From: Pseudomonadota bacterium
GTDB taxonomy: Bacteria > Pseudomonadota > Gammaproteobacteria > Steroidobacterales > Woeseiaceae
Assembly (NCBI GenBank): GCA_022565135.1
Contig: JADFKA010000063.1
Span: 1 to 8,531 of the forward strand
Direction of reading: 5' to 3'
Length of the DNA stretch: 8,531 nucleotides
A model generated the notes under the pieces. The model made no database searches. It was not told where the DNA came from and saw only the letters and a program-made list of their open reading frames with translations. Shown here one piece after another: positions 1 through 6,331 of the stretch; the first letter of the stretch is position 1, and each line of letters opens with the position of its first letter. The position numbers and the translations under genes are program-made.

Positions 1-1466
1 AATTGCAGGGTGTCATCGCGCATGAGTTCAGCCACATCCTCAACGGTGACATGCGCCTGAACATTCGCCTGATGGGCGTGCTGTTCGGCATCATGGTGAT
101 CGGGCTTATCGGGCGCATGGTACTGCGTGGCGGGCGTTACGGTGCTTTCATCGGCCGCGGCCGCGATCGCGGCGCGCCCGTGGTCCTGATTATTGGCCTT
201 GGATTGGCTGTGCTCGGCGGTATTGGCGTGTTCTTTGCCCGCGTGATCAAGGCCCGTGTATCGCGTCAGCGCGAGTACCTGGCCGACGCGTCAGCCGTGC
301 AGTTCACGCGCCAGACCGCGGGGCTCGCGAATGCGCTCAAGAAAATCGGCGGTTTTCCGACAGGGTCCCACCTGCAGGCTGCGGACCCCGAGGAAGTCAG
401 TCACATGTTGTTCGGCACCGGCGCCAAGTTCAGTAGCCTGTTCGCGACACATCCGCCATTGACTGAGCGCATTCAGGCGCTGGAGCCGTCATTCAAGGAT
501 ACTGACTACCCCAGCATTGATTTTCGCAACAGCAACCTCGCGAGTGAATCTGCAGAAGCGGAGCAACGTATTGCCGGCGTCGCGGCTGCATTCGCCGGTG
601 TTACCACCGGCTTATCACCAACGGCCATGGTTGCAAGTGTCGGCCAGCCGGAGCAGCAACATATCGAATTTGCCGCAACGATACGGCGCTCAATCCCTGA
701 GATTCTCTACAACGCCGCGCATGCGTCCGAACTCGCCTATCTGCTGTCGATCGCTTTGATTCTCGATCGCAGCGGTGACGTCCTCGGCCAGCAACTCACA
801 CTGGCACATGCACGGCTCGGCGAGCAGCGTGCCCGGCTTGTTGAGAAGTATTACGACGAGCTGGCCAAGATCGGCGCCGTGTATCGACTGCCGTTGCTCG
901 AGATCGCGTTTCCTGCGTTGAGACGACGTCCGGCCGCGCAACTCGGTGAGCTGGTCGAACTCGCCGGTCGAATGATCAACATCGATGGCAACGTCGATTT
1001 GTACGAGTATTGTTTTTATCGTGTGCTCGTCAGCGCTATCGGGCAAGCCATCGACCCGTCACACACTAAGAAACGCAGACGTGCCAAGCGCAAACCCGTG
1101 CGTGATGCCGCCGTCAATCTGTTGCGCATCATCGCGCATCATGGCCACCGCAGCGACGCGGCCGGAGAGTCCGCATTTCGCGCCGGCCTTGCAGTAATGG
1201 GCGACTGGGCAAGTCACTTTGCGTACGGACCCAACGGCGAGTTCTCGGCTGCAGCGCTTGACAGCAGCCTCGACATGCTCGTTGCGCTGAACGGCGATGG
1301 CCGAAAAATGTTGCTCGGGGCAATAAGTGCTGTCGTCATGTTCGATGGCAAGCTAACGGCACCTGAAGGTGAACTGATGCGGGCCGTATGCGCCAGTCTT
1401 GAGTGCCCGCTGCCGCCCATCCTGGCGCCGACAGCGTCTGCTGGATCGAACCATGAGCGGAGATGA
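1..1466 (+). CDS. M48 family (HtpX-like) membrane metallopeptidase with TerB-like C-terminal region, 5'-partial
   Basis: The frame is open at the left edge, so the N-terminus is missing; complete codons run from base 3, giving 487 visible residues. The zinc-protease signature HEFSH is at residues 7-11 (two His ligands and the catalytic Glu). Two hydrophobic membrane segments follow at about 20-40 and 60-80. The third zinc-ligand region, REYLADASA, is at about 90-98 with Glu91, and the family motif THPPLTERI is at about 149-157. This is the order seen in HtpX-like M48 proteases, which cleave damaged inner-membrane proteins. HtpX itself ends soon after that motif, but here about 330 more residues follow. 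They contain two similar acidic segments, INIDGNVDLYE (about 325-335) and MFDGKLTAPE (about 446-455), and end in CPLPPIL, which looks like a TerB-like helical region. A basic linker (KKRRRAKRK) lies between them at about 356-364. The M48 call is secure; the TerB assignment is by pattern. The true start and any leading membrane helices lie outside the window. Confidence 0.9.
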   Translation, partial: LQGVIAHEFSHILNGDMRLNIRLMGVLFGIMVIGLIGRMVLRGGRYGAFIGRGRDRGAPVVLIIGLGLAVLGGIGVFFARVIKARVSRQREYLADASAVQFTRQTAGLANALKKIGGFPTGSHLQAADPEEVSHMLFGTGAKFSSLFATHPPLTERIQALEPSFKDTDYPSIDFRNSNLASESAEAEQRIAGVAAAFAGVTTGLSPTAMVASVGQPEQQHIEFAATIRRSIPEILYNAAHASELAYLLSIALILDRSGDVLGQQLTLAHARLGEQRARLVEKYYDELAKIGAVYRLPLLEIAFPALRRRPAAQLGELVELAGRMINIDGNVDLYEYCFYRVLVSAIGQAIDPSHTKKRRRAKRKPVRDAAVNLLRIIAHHGHRSDAAGESAFRAGLAVMGDWASHFAYGPNGEFSAAALDSSLDMLVALNGDGRKMLLGAISAVVMFDGKLTAPEGELMRAVCASLECPLPPILAPTASAGSNHERR

Positions 1467-1563
1467 AAATTGGCGTATTATGGAACTCTCTTACTGATTT
1501 TAGCTCTTTAGTCAGGTAACTGTCGCTGGGCAGAATCCGGGGCCAAAACACGGAGATACGATC
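1467..1563 (+). promoter_or_regulatory. Intergenic leader with candidate -10 and RBS for the SYLF gene
   Basis: This 97-bp gap separates the protease stop from the SYLF start. A TATTAT hexamer at 1476-1481 matches five of six bases of a sigma-70 -10 box, but no good -35 is present at the right distance, so the promoter is only a candidate. The ribosome binding site is clear: GGAG at 1552-1555, eight bases before the ATG at 1564. A weak imperfect AT-rich hairpin could form around 1491-1519 (TTACTGA against TCAGGTAA), but it lacks the GC stem and T-tract of an intrinsic terminator. I therefore cannot say whether transcription from the protease gene stops here. Confidence 0.3.
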
Positions 1564-2352
1564 ATGTCTGATCTGCGATCCAAAGTATGCGTTATTGCAA
1601 TAGGGCTGGTACTCGCGCTGCCTGCGGCCGGGGCCAGCAAAGAAGAGAATCGCGTCGCCGATGCTGCCGACGTGCTTGACCAGTTGTTGCGCATTCCTGA
1701 AAAATCGATTCCGTCGTCGTTGCTTTCTCGCGCCTACGCCGTTGCTGTAATTCCCAATGTCGTTAAAATCGGCTTCGGCCTTGGTGTGCGCCGCGGCAAG
1801 GGCATCATCGTCGTGCGTCAGGATAGTCACACCTGGAGCAACCCGGCGTTCATCACGCTGACTGGCGGCAGTTTCGGCTTCCAAGCTGGAGTTCAGTCCA
1901 CCGACGTCATATTAGTCTTCAAATCGCGCAAAGGCCTGGGCAACATTACGAACGGCAAGCTGACTCTCGGCGCAGACGCATCGATCGCCGCCGGACCCGT
2001 TGGCCGCCAAACCGGGATAGCGACCGACTTGGAGTTCAAAGCAGAGGTGGTCTCCTACTCGCGAAGTCGAGGATTATTCGCAGGTGTGGCACTACAGGGA
2101 ACGGGAATCACGATGGATCGTAAGGCGAACGTCGCCTTCTATGGTTCTTCGACAATGACGCCTGAGAAAATTTTTGCGAGCTCGCCGAATATTGCGCCCA
2201 ATATCGCCAATACCTTCGTGCAGATCCTTACAGCACAGACTCGTCGCCTGCCGACCAGCCCTGGCATGCAGATAGCAACAACGTCGAGTCCAATAGTCGC
2301 GACGGAGGAACCCTCGGAGGTTCGAACGTTCGGCTTGCCGGATGCTAACTAG
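1564..2352 (+). CDS. Exported SYLF (Ysc84-type) lipid-binding domain protein
   Basis: A 262-residue protein that begins with a short basic n-region and a hydrophobic core, ending in PAAGA at about 20-24, so a signal peptidase I cut after residue 24 is likely and the protein should be periplasmic or envelope-associated. The mature part is a SYLF/Ysc84 domain (formerly DUF500). A helical stretch at 28-56 leads into LLSRAYAVAVIPNVVKIGFG (53-72) and GVRRGKGIIVVR. A Gly-rich beta region follows (TGGSFGFQAGVQSTDVILVF, 100-119), then the second family signature SYSRSRGLFAGVALQGT (164-180). Eukaryotic SYLF domains bind phosphoinositides; the bacterial exported versions are assumed to bind membrane lipid, but their role is not settled. 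The roughly 60 residues after the domain are Thr/Ser/Pro-rich and probably disordered. The start is supported by GGAG eight bases upstream. The MscS-type gene follows after 43 bp on the same strand, so the two are probably co-transcribed. Confidence 0.88.
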   Translation: MSDLRSKVCVIAIGLVLALPAAGASKEENRVADAADVLDQLLRIPEKSIPSSLLSRAYAVAVIPNVVKIGFGLGVRRGKGIIVVRQDSHTWSNPAFITLTGGSFGFQAGVQSTDVILVFKSRKGLGNITNGKLTLGADASIAAGPVGRQTGIATDLEFKAEVVSYSRSRGLFAGVALQGTGITMDRKANVAFYGSSTMTPEKIFASSPNIAPNIANTFVQILTAQTRRLPTSPGMQIATTSSPIVATEEPSEVRTFGLPDAN

Positions 2353-2395
2353 CAAGATCCTTAAAGTCCGGTCCGTTGATCTGCATTAAGTACTT

Positions 2396-3481
2396 TTGAG
2401 CGATTTCATTCAGCAGGTTCAGCAGCTAGCCGAAGTGATCGGCCCCAATGTCTATCTACAAGCGCTCGCCATCGCGTCGGGTTTTATTGTCGTCGGAAAA
2501 ATCGCCGACTGGGTGTTATCCAGAATGGTCGGTCGCATTGCGAGCCGTTCGAAGACGGATATTGATGATCAGCTCGTCGGTCTCTTGCATAGACCGATCT
2601 TCATTTCCTTCGTGCTGCTTGGACTTTCGCTCGCGACGCAACAAATTGACCTACCTGAATCACCTGAGTTTCTAACGCTTGGTATTTTGAAGACCATCGC
2701 CGTGTTCGTCTGGTACAACATGCTGCACAATTTGACGACATTGTTTGCACAGGTATTCAAGCGCCGTCGAACTAGCAAGCTCGTGCAGACCGGCATGCTG
2801 GCGCTGTTGCAAAATGTTGTCAAGATCGTGTTATTCGCGCTGGCCATCTATTTCGTTTTCCTCGCCTGGAATATCAATGTCACGGCCTGGGTCGCATCAG
2901 CCGGCATCGTCGGCCTCGCACTCAGCTTTGCGGCGAAGGATACATTGTCGAATTTGTTCGCGGGCGTGTCGATCGTTATGGATGCACCCTATAAGAACGG
3001 CGATTTCATCATCCTCGACACGGGTGAGCGCGGTATCGTCACGCACATCGGTTTACGCAGCACAAGGCTGCTGACTCGCGATGATGTCGAAATCACGATT
3101 CCAAACGGCCTCATCGGTAATAGCAAAATAATCAACGAAGCGGGGGGGCCATCGGAGAAGCACCGTATTCGGATTGCCGTTGGCGTCGCTTATGGCAGCG
3201 ATGTCGACTATGTCATTGAGACTATGCAACAGGTCGCCGCCGACAATGCCGAGATTTGCACAGACCCGGCTGCGCGCGTTCGATTTCGTCAGTTCGGCGA
3301 ATCCAGTCTCGATTTCGAGTTGCTGTGCTGGATAGAAAAACCGATTGATCGTGGGCGCCTCAAGCACGAATTGAACTGCGCGGTCTACAAGGCCTTCAAT
3401 GCCAACAACATTGTAATTCCATATCCGCAACGCGATCTTCACGTACGTTCGATGCCAAGGTCGCCCGAATCGTCCGCGTGA
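2396..3481 (+). CDS. MscS-family mechanosensitive ion channel
   Basis: A 361-residue inner-membrane channel that would open under membrane tension to release solutes during hypo-osmotic shock. About four hydrophobic segments (about 15-38, 64-84, 92-113 and 134-157) precede the pore helix. The pore region, ASAGIVGLALSFAAKDTLSN (about 167-186) followed by LFAGVSIVMDAPYKNGDFI, is the best-conserved part of the MscS family. Next come the beta domain (ILDTGERGIVTHIGLRSTRL, then DDVEITIPNGLIGNSKIIN) and the alpha/beta cytoplasmic domain, ending with NNIVIPYPQRDLHV at about 335-349. It is longer than E. coli MscS (286 residues) because of extra N-terminal membrane segments. The start is TTG at 2396: an in-frame TAA at 2387-2389 blocks any earlier start, and the next candidate is GTG at 2435. 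The upstream Shine-Dalgarno is weak (TAAG at 2387-2390), which suggests low expression or translation dependent on the SYLF gene 43 bp upstream. Confidence 0.93.
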   Translation: MSDFIQQVQQLAEVIGPNVYLQALAIASGFIVVGKIADWVLSRMVGRIASRSKTDIDDQLVGLLHRPIFISFVLLGLSLATQQIDLPESPEFLTLGILKTIAVFVWYNMLHNLTTLFAQVFKRRRTSKLVQTGMLALLQNVVKIVLFALAIYFVFLAWNINVTAWVASAGIVGLALSFAAKDTLSNLFAGVSIVMDAPYKNGDFIILDTGERGIVTHIGLRSTRLLTRDDVEITIPNGLIGNSKIINEAGGPSEKHRIRIAVGVAYGSDVDYVIETMQQVAADNAEICTDPAARVRFRQFGESSLDFELLCWIEKPIDRGRLKHELNCAVYKAFNANNIVIPYPQRDLHVRSMPRSPESSA

Positions 3482-3500
3482 TGCTGGCAGCACTTCCTGG

Positions 3501-4082
3501 CTAGTCGTGCAATTCTTCGTTGGGTCGGCGGACTTCTTCAAGATCGCTTTCAGGCATGCTCTCCGCGACTGGCGCATTGCCACCATCCGAAGCCGAAAGC
3601 GACACATCAAGGGTCGGCGCGGAATTTTGAGTCTCGACAATCTCGGGAATCACCGCTCCGGGTGCATTCGCACCGATTTCATCGTTTTTCTCATCCTCCA
3701 GTGGCGGTGGCAACTCGCCGAATTGCGCAAGGTACGCTGCTTCCTTGCGCCTTTCTGCATCTGCTCTTGCGCGACGTCGCGCCTCCGCTACGGCCTGCTG
3801 AGTGCGACGCAATGCATCACGCTTGCGTTGCGACTGTAACTCCAGAGCGTCATGCCGCGCCCGCTCCTGCCGCGCCTCGATCAGCGAAACGGCCTGACGA
3901 GCATTGAGACACTCCGCGTCGTAGCGGGTTTCGTTGCGGTTTTCCGCACAACGCACAATAGCGGCTTCGAGCACGATGGGATTGTCGAGATATTCCCGGA
4001 CCGAACGTGGTGGTGGGTCACTGCCGCAGCCTGCAAGCAGCCAAACGCCGCATACTAGTATTGGCGCAATTATCTTTGTCAT
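3501..4082 (-). CDS. EexN-like lipoprotein with charged coiled-coil segment
   Basis: A 193-residue protein with a lipoprotein signal peptide: a hydrophobic stretch from residue 4, then lipobox LAGC with the lipidated Cys at 19. Position 20 is Gly, with no Asp at +2, so outer-membrane sorting is expected if the Lol rule applies. After a short Pro-rich stretch comes VREYLDNPIVLEAAIVRCAE (28-47) and then DAECLNARQAV (55-65). This pattern, a V-x-x-Y start with two spaced Cys (45 and 58) and an NA-x-x-A end, resembles the EexN family, named from plasmid entry-exclusion lipoproteins. Residues about 65-118 form a long Arg/Glu/Ala-rich helix, probably a coiled coil. The C-terminal 70 residues are acidic, Pro/Ser-rich and probably disordered. 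No conjugation genes are nearby, so an entry-exclusion role is unsupported. It converges on the MscS-type gene with a 19-bp gap and no visible terminator. The Shine-Dalgarno is weak. The EexN assignment is moderate; lipoprotein is secure. Confidence 0.82.
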   Translation of the reverse strand: MTKIIAPILVCGVWLLAGCGSDPPPRSVREYLDNPIVLEAAIVRCAENRNETRYDAECLNARQAVSLIEARQERARHDALELQSQRKRDALRRTQQAVAEARRRARADAERRKEAAYLAQFGELPPPLEDEKNDEIGANAPGAVIPEIVETQNSAPTLDVSLSASDGGNAPVAESMPESDLEEVRRPNEELHD

Positions 4083-4250
4083 GGCGGCATCGGTCTAATG
4101 TGATTAAATGGTATAGTTTTCAGCATCCTGCAACCACGCATATTAGCACCGCGCCCCGCACAGGAAATGGCTTGAGTTCGCAGTTCTTGCGGCTGATCCA
4201 TGTTAATTCGGGCTATAGTGGCCACGCGTTCAGGAAAGGGAATCCACGCC
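4083..4250. promoter_or_regulatory. Divergent intergenic region with candidate promoters
   Basis: This 168-bp region lies between the start of the EexN-like lipoprotein gene (minus) and the chosen start of the transporter-acyltransferase gene (plus). For the plus strand, TATAGT at 4214-4219 is a plausible -10, but no well-spaced -35 accompanies it: TTGCGG at 4187 is 21 bp away, which is too far. On the minus strand, TATACC, read from 4115 down to 4110, is a possible -10 for the lipoprotein gene, again with a poor -35. A strong Shine-Dalgarno for the plus-strand gene, AGGAAAGGG, lies at 4232-4240. No operator-like palindrome is evident. Confidence 0.3.
4232..4240 (+). promoter_or_regulatory. 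Ribosome binding site that fixes the start of the LplT-PlsC fusion
   Basis: AGGAAAGGG lies ten bases before the ATG at 4251. The open frame reaches back to another ATG at 4200, but that start has no Shine-Dalgarno and would add 17 residues upstream of the MFS N-terminus. It would also place the coding start upstream of the candidate -10 at 4214. The 4251 start gives an N-terminus (MADSSQFTLLGQRRFAPFF) that leads straight into the first membrane helix, as expected for LplT-type transporters. Confidence 0.75.
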
Positions 4251-6137
4251 ATGGCAGATTCGAGCCAATTTACGCTGCTTGGGCAGCGCCGATTCGCACC
4301 CTTTTTTATTACCCAGTTTCTTGGCGCGCTCAACGACAATATTTTTCGTAGCGGCCTTGTCATTTTGGTGACATTCGAAGGTGTGCTGGTTGCTGGCATG
4401 GATCACAGGATTCTCGCCAACGTTGCCGGTGCCCTTTTTATCCTGCCCTTTTTTTTGTTCTCTGCGACAGCGGGCCAGTTGGCCGAAAAGTACGAGAAAT
4501 CGATGCTGATGCGCCGCATCAAGATTCTCGAGATCTTGCTGATGTTACTTGCCGCCTATGCATTTGTGACAGAGAGTTATGCCATATTGTTATTCGTCCT
4601 GTTCCTGATGGGCTGCCAGTCATCACTATTCGGGCCCGTCAAATACGCATATCTGCCACAACAGCTGAAAACCGAAGAATTGATCGGCGGCAATGCGCTG
4701 GTAGAGGCAGGCACCTACACGGCGATCATTCTCGGACTGATATTGGGTGAGCGCGTCATCGCGTACGGCACGGCCGGCCAGTCGATCATCGCGATCTGCC
4801 TCATAGCGGTTGCCTGTGCCGGCTACCTGGCGAGCCGACAGATACCGACAACGCGGGCCGTTGTCCCGGATCTCAAAATCAGCCTGAGCGCATGGTCTGA
4901 AACCTGGCGGATCATCGCTTTCGCGCGCCGTGATCGCAGTGTTTTCTTGTCAATACTGGGTATTTCGTGGTTCTGGTTTTTCGGTTCCGCCATCACATTG
5001 CAAGTACCGGCGTTCACTCTCGACATACTCAATAGCAACGAGCCGTTGGTCGCAACCGCACTGCTGATCGCGTTCGCCTCCGGTGTGGGCATCGGCTCAC
5101 TGCTCTGCGAGCGCATGTCGGGACAACGCATCGAACTCGGCCTGGTGCCGTTCGGTTCGATTGGGCTGAGCGTATTCGCGATCGATCTGTATTTCGCCCA
5201 CCCTGTTGCAGCCGCCACCACGGTCTCTTCGGTCGGCGAATTTCTTGCACAACCGGGAAGCATGCGGATACTGCTGGACCTCGCACTGATCGGCGCATTC
5301 GGTGGTTTTTTCAGTGTGCCGCTTTATGCGTTGATGCAACAGCGCGCCGAACGTGAACATCTTTCGCGCATTATTGCCGCCAACAACATAATCAATGCGA
5401 TTTTCATTGTCGGCGCATCGGTGCTTTCAATTGTACTGTTGCAGTCCGGATTCTCGATCCCGGACCTGTTTATCGTTCTTGCAATCCTCAACATCGCCGT
5501 TGCGATATACATTTACACACTGTTGCCAGAATTTCTGATGCGTTTCCTCGCTTGGATTCTGATCAACATCGTCTATCGCATACGGCCAGTTGGGCTCGAG
5601 AACGTGCCGGTCGAAGGACCTGCGGTCGTTGTCTGCAACCATGTCAGTTTCATGGACCCAATTCTGTTGAGCGGATCACTGCGCAGACCCATGCGTTTCG
5701 TCATGCATTACAAGATCTTTCAAATTCCTCTGCTGCGTTTCTTTTTTGAAACCATGCAAGCTATTCCGATTGCCGGAGCGAAAGAAGACGAGCAAATAAT
5801 GATAGACGCCTTTGACAAAGTCGATGCGGAACTAGAAAACGGCAATATCGTGTGCATCTTCCCCGAAGGCGGGATAACGCAAGATGGCGAAATTCAGCGT
5901 TTTCGGCCTGGCATTGAACAGATTATTGCGCGACGACCCGTTCCGGTCATACCTGTTTCACTTGGGCTGCTGTGGGGCAGTTGGTTCAGTCGCCGCCAAG
6001 GGGGTGGCATTCGAAATATTCCAGGGCGTCTGTTCGCAAGAGTCCGGATAACCGTTGGTGAGCCCGTACCGCCTGAAGATGTCACTGCAGCCAAACTTGA
6101 ATTGCTGGTGCGCACATTGCGCGGTGACGAGCGCTAG
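4251..6137 (+). CDS. Lysophospholipid transporter (LplT-like MFS) fused to PlsC-type acyltransferase
   Basis: A 628-residue inner-membrane protein with two parts. Residues 1 to about 430 are an MFS transporter with about 12 hydrophobic segments. FFITQFLGALNDNIFRSGLV (18-37) and the loop GPVKYAYLPQQL (128-139) match LplT, which flips lysophospholipids across the inner membrane. Residues about 440-628 are a PlsC/LPLAT acyltransferase domain: the catalytic HX4D motif is NHVSFMD (His464, Asp469), the substrate-binding motif is FPEGGITQDG (537-546), and VIPVSL (566-571) is the fourth block. In E. coli, LplT works with the separate protein Aas, which joins an acyltransferase to an acyl-ACP synthetase. 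Here transporter and acyltransferase form one chain, and no AMP-binding synthetase domain follows before the TAG stop. The likely role is uptake and reacylation of lysophospholipids at the inner leaflet, using an acyl donor made elsewhere. The start follows a strong RBS. The stop codon lies at the left tip of the adjacent inverted-repeat element. Confidence 0.92.
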   Translation: MADSSQFTLLGQRRFAPFFITQFLGALNDNIFRSGLVILVTFEGVLVAGMDHRILANVAGALFILPFFLFSATAGQLAEKYEKSMLMRRIKILEILLMLLAAYAFVTESYAILLFVLFLMGCQSSLFGPVKYAYLPQQLKTEELIGGNALVEAGTYTAIILGLILGERVIAYGTAGQSIIAICLIAVACAGYLASRQIPTTRAVVPDLKISLSAWSETWRIIAFARRDRSVFLSILGISWFWFFGSAITLQVPAFTLDILNSNEPLVATALLIAFASGVGIGSLLCERMSGQRIELGLVPFGSIGLSVFAIDLYFAHPVAAATTVSSVGEFLAQPGSMRILLDLALIGAFGGFFSVPLYALMQQRAEREHLSRIIAANNIINAIFIVGASVLSIVLLQSGFSIPDLFIVLAILNIAVAIYIYTLLPEFLMRFLAWILINIVYRIRPVGLENVPVEGPAVVVCNHVSFMDPILLSGSLRRPMRFVMHYKIFQIPLLRFFFETMQAIPIAGAKEDEQIMIDAFDKVDAELENGNIVCIFPEGGITQDGEIQRFRPGIEQIIARRPVPVIPVSLGLLWGSWFSRRQGGGIRNIPGRLFARVRITVGEPVPPEDVTAAKLELLVRTLRGDER

Positions 6138-6162
6138 CAGCTTGTTGAAAAACGCTCAGGCG
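6135..6162 (+). repeat. Left terminal inverted repeat, outer arm
   Basis: This 28-base arm reads TAGCAGCTTGTTG, then A, AAAAC, G and CTCAGGCG. It pairs with the right arm with only two mismatches. Its first three bases are the TAG stop codon of the LplT-PlsC fusion gene. Confidence 0.85.
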
Positions 6163-6303
6163 AGTGCGAGTCAAGGCAAGAATCGGCGAACGTAGCTCCC
6201 GCCCATCCATGGGCTGCGCGACATTGGGACATCCTGTCCGGCAAGCGCAGTGTACACGCCAGTACATGAGCATTTTGAGCCGATTCTTAACGCCGAATCG
6301 TGC

Positions 6304-6331
6304 CGCCTGAGTGTTTTACAACAAGCTGCTA
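6304..6331 (-). repeat. Right terminal inverted repeat, outer arm
   Basis: On the minus strand this arm reads TAGCAGCTTGTTG, then T, AAAAC, A and CTCAGGCG, the inverted copy of the left arm. Its first three bases on that strand are the TAG stop codon of the cytochrome gene. Confidence 0.85.

Larger units (their letters stand above)
6135..6331. mobile_element. MITE-like non-coding element with long terminal inverted repeats
   Basis: The two ends of this 197-bp stretch are inverted copies. The outer arms (6135-6162 and 6304-6331) begin TAGCAGCTTGTTG and match at 26 of 28 positions. After 15 largely unmatched bases on each side, an inner block AAGAATCGGC (6178-6187) pairs perfectly with GCCGATTCTT (6279-6288). 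The equal spacing of the inner blocks means the arms derive from one 53-base repeat or are kept for structure. Both ends carry a TA next to GCAGC (TA-GCAGC and GCTGC-TA), as expected if a transposase of IS630/Tc1-mariner type duplicated a TA target. The interior has no significant ORF, so any movement would need a transposase supplied in trans. It lies between convergent genes and would fold into a strong hairpin in RNA read from either side, so it may act as a bidirectional terminator. I do not recognise a named family. Confidence 0.72.
6135..6331. terminator. Possible bidirectional transcription terminator formed by the inverted-repeat element
   Basis: RNA read from either flanking gene would contain both arms and could form a stem of about 28 bp with two mismatches, extended inward by a second 10-bp helix. 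The genes converge here and no other terminator is visible between them. It is not a classic intrinsic terminator: the arms are far apart and no long T-tract follows the stem on either strand. The role is therefore inferred from position and structure. Confidence 0.35.

Noticed and set aside
152..172. Overlapping 12-bp palindromes (CGGCCGCGGCCG and CCGCGATCGCGG)
   Set aside because: They sit in a Gly/Arg-rich loop of the protease, where GC-rich codons readily produce such palindromes, so no special role is needed.
1336..1884. A 182-codon open frame on the minus strand
   Set aside because: It covers the end of the protease gene and the start of the SYLF gene in antisense, and shows no family features.
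3142..3148. Run of seven G in the MscS-type gene, considered as a phase-variation tract
   Set aside because: It encodes Gly-Gly in a conserved-length loop and the frame is intact. Seven bases is short for a contingency locus, and a single sequence cannot show length variation.
3482..3500. Possible terminator between the convergent channel and lipoprotein genes
   Set aside because: The gap is only 19 bp, and the nearby TGCTGGCAGCA can form no stable loop. No T-tract is associated with a stem.
3053..3640. A 195-codon open frame on the minus strand
   Set aside because: It overlaps the well-conserved C-terminal domain of the MscS-type gene in antisense and runs into the lipoprotein gene in another frame. 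No domain or ribosome site supports it.
4200..4250. A 17-residue N-terminal extension of the LplT-PlsC protein from the ATG at 4200
   Set aside because: There is no ribosome site before it and it would include the candidate -10 sequence as coding. The ATG at 4251 has a strong RBS and gives the expected MFS N-terminus.
4449..4456. Run of eight T in the transporter gene
   Set aside because: It encodes Phe-Phe-Leu within a membrane helix, where T-rich codons are normal. No GC stem precedes it, so it is not a terminator.
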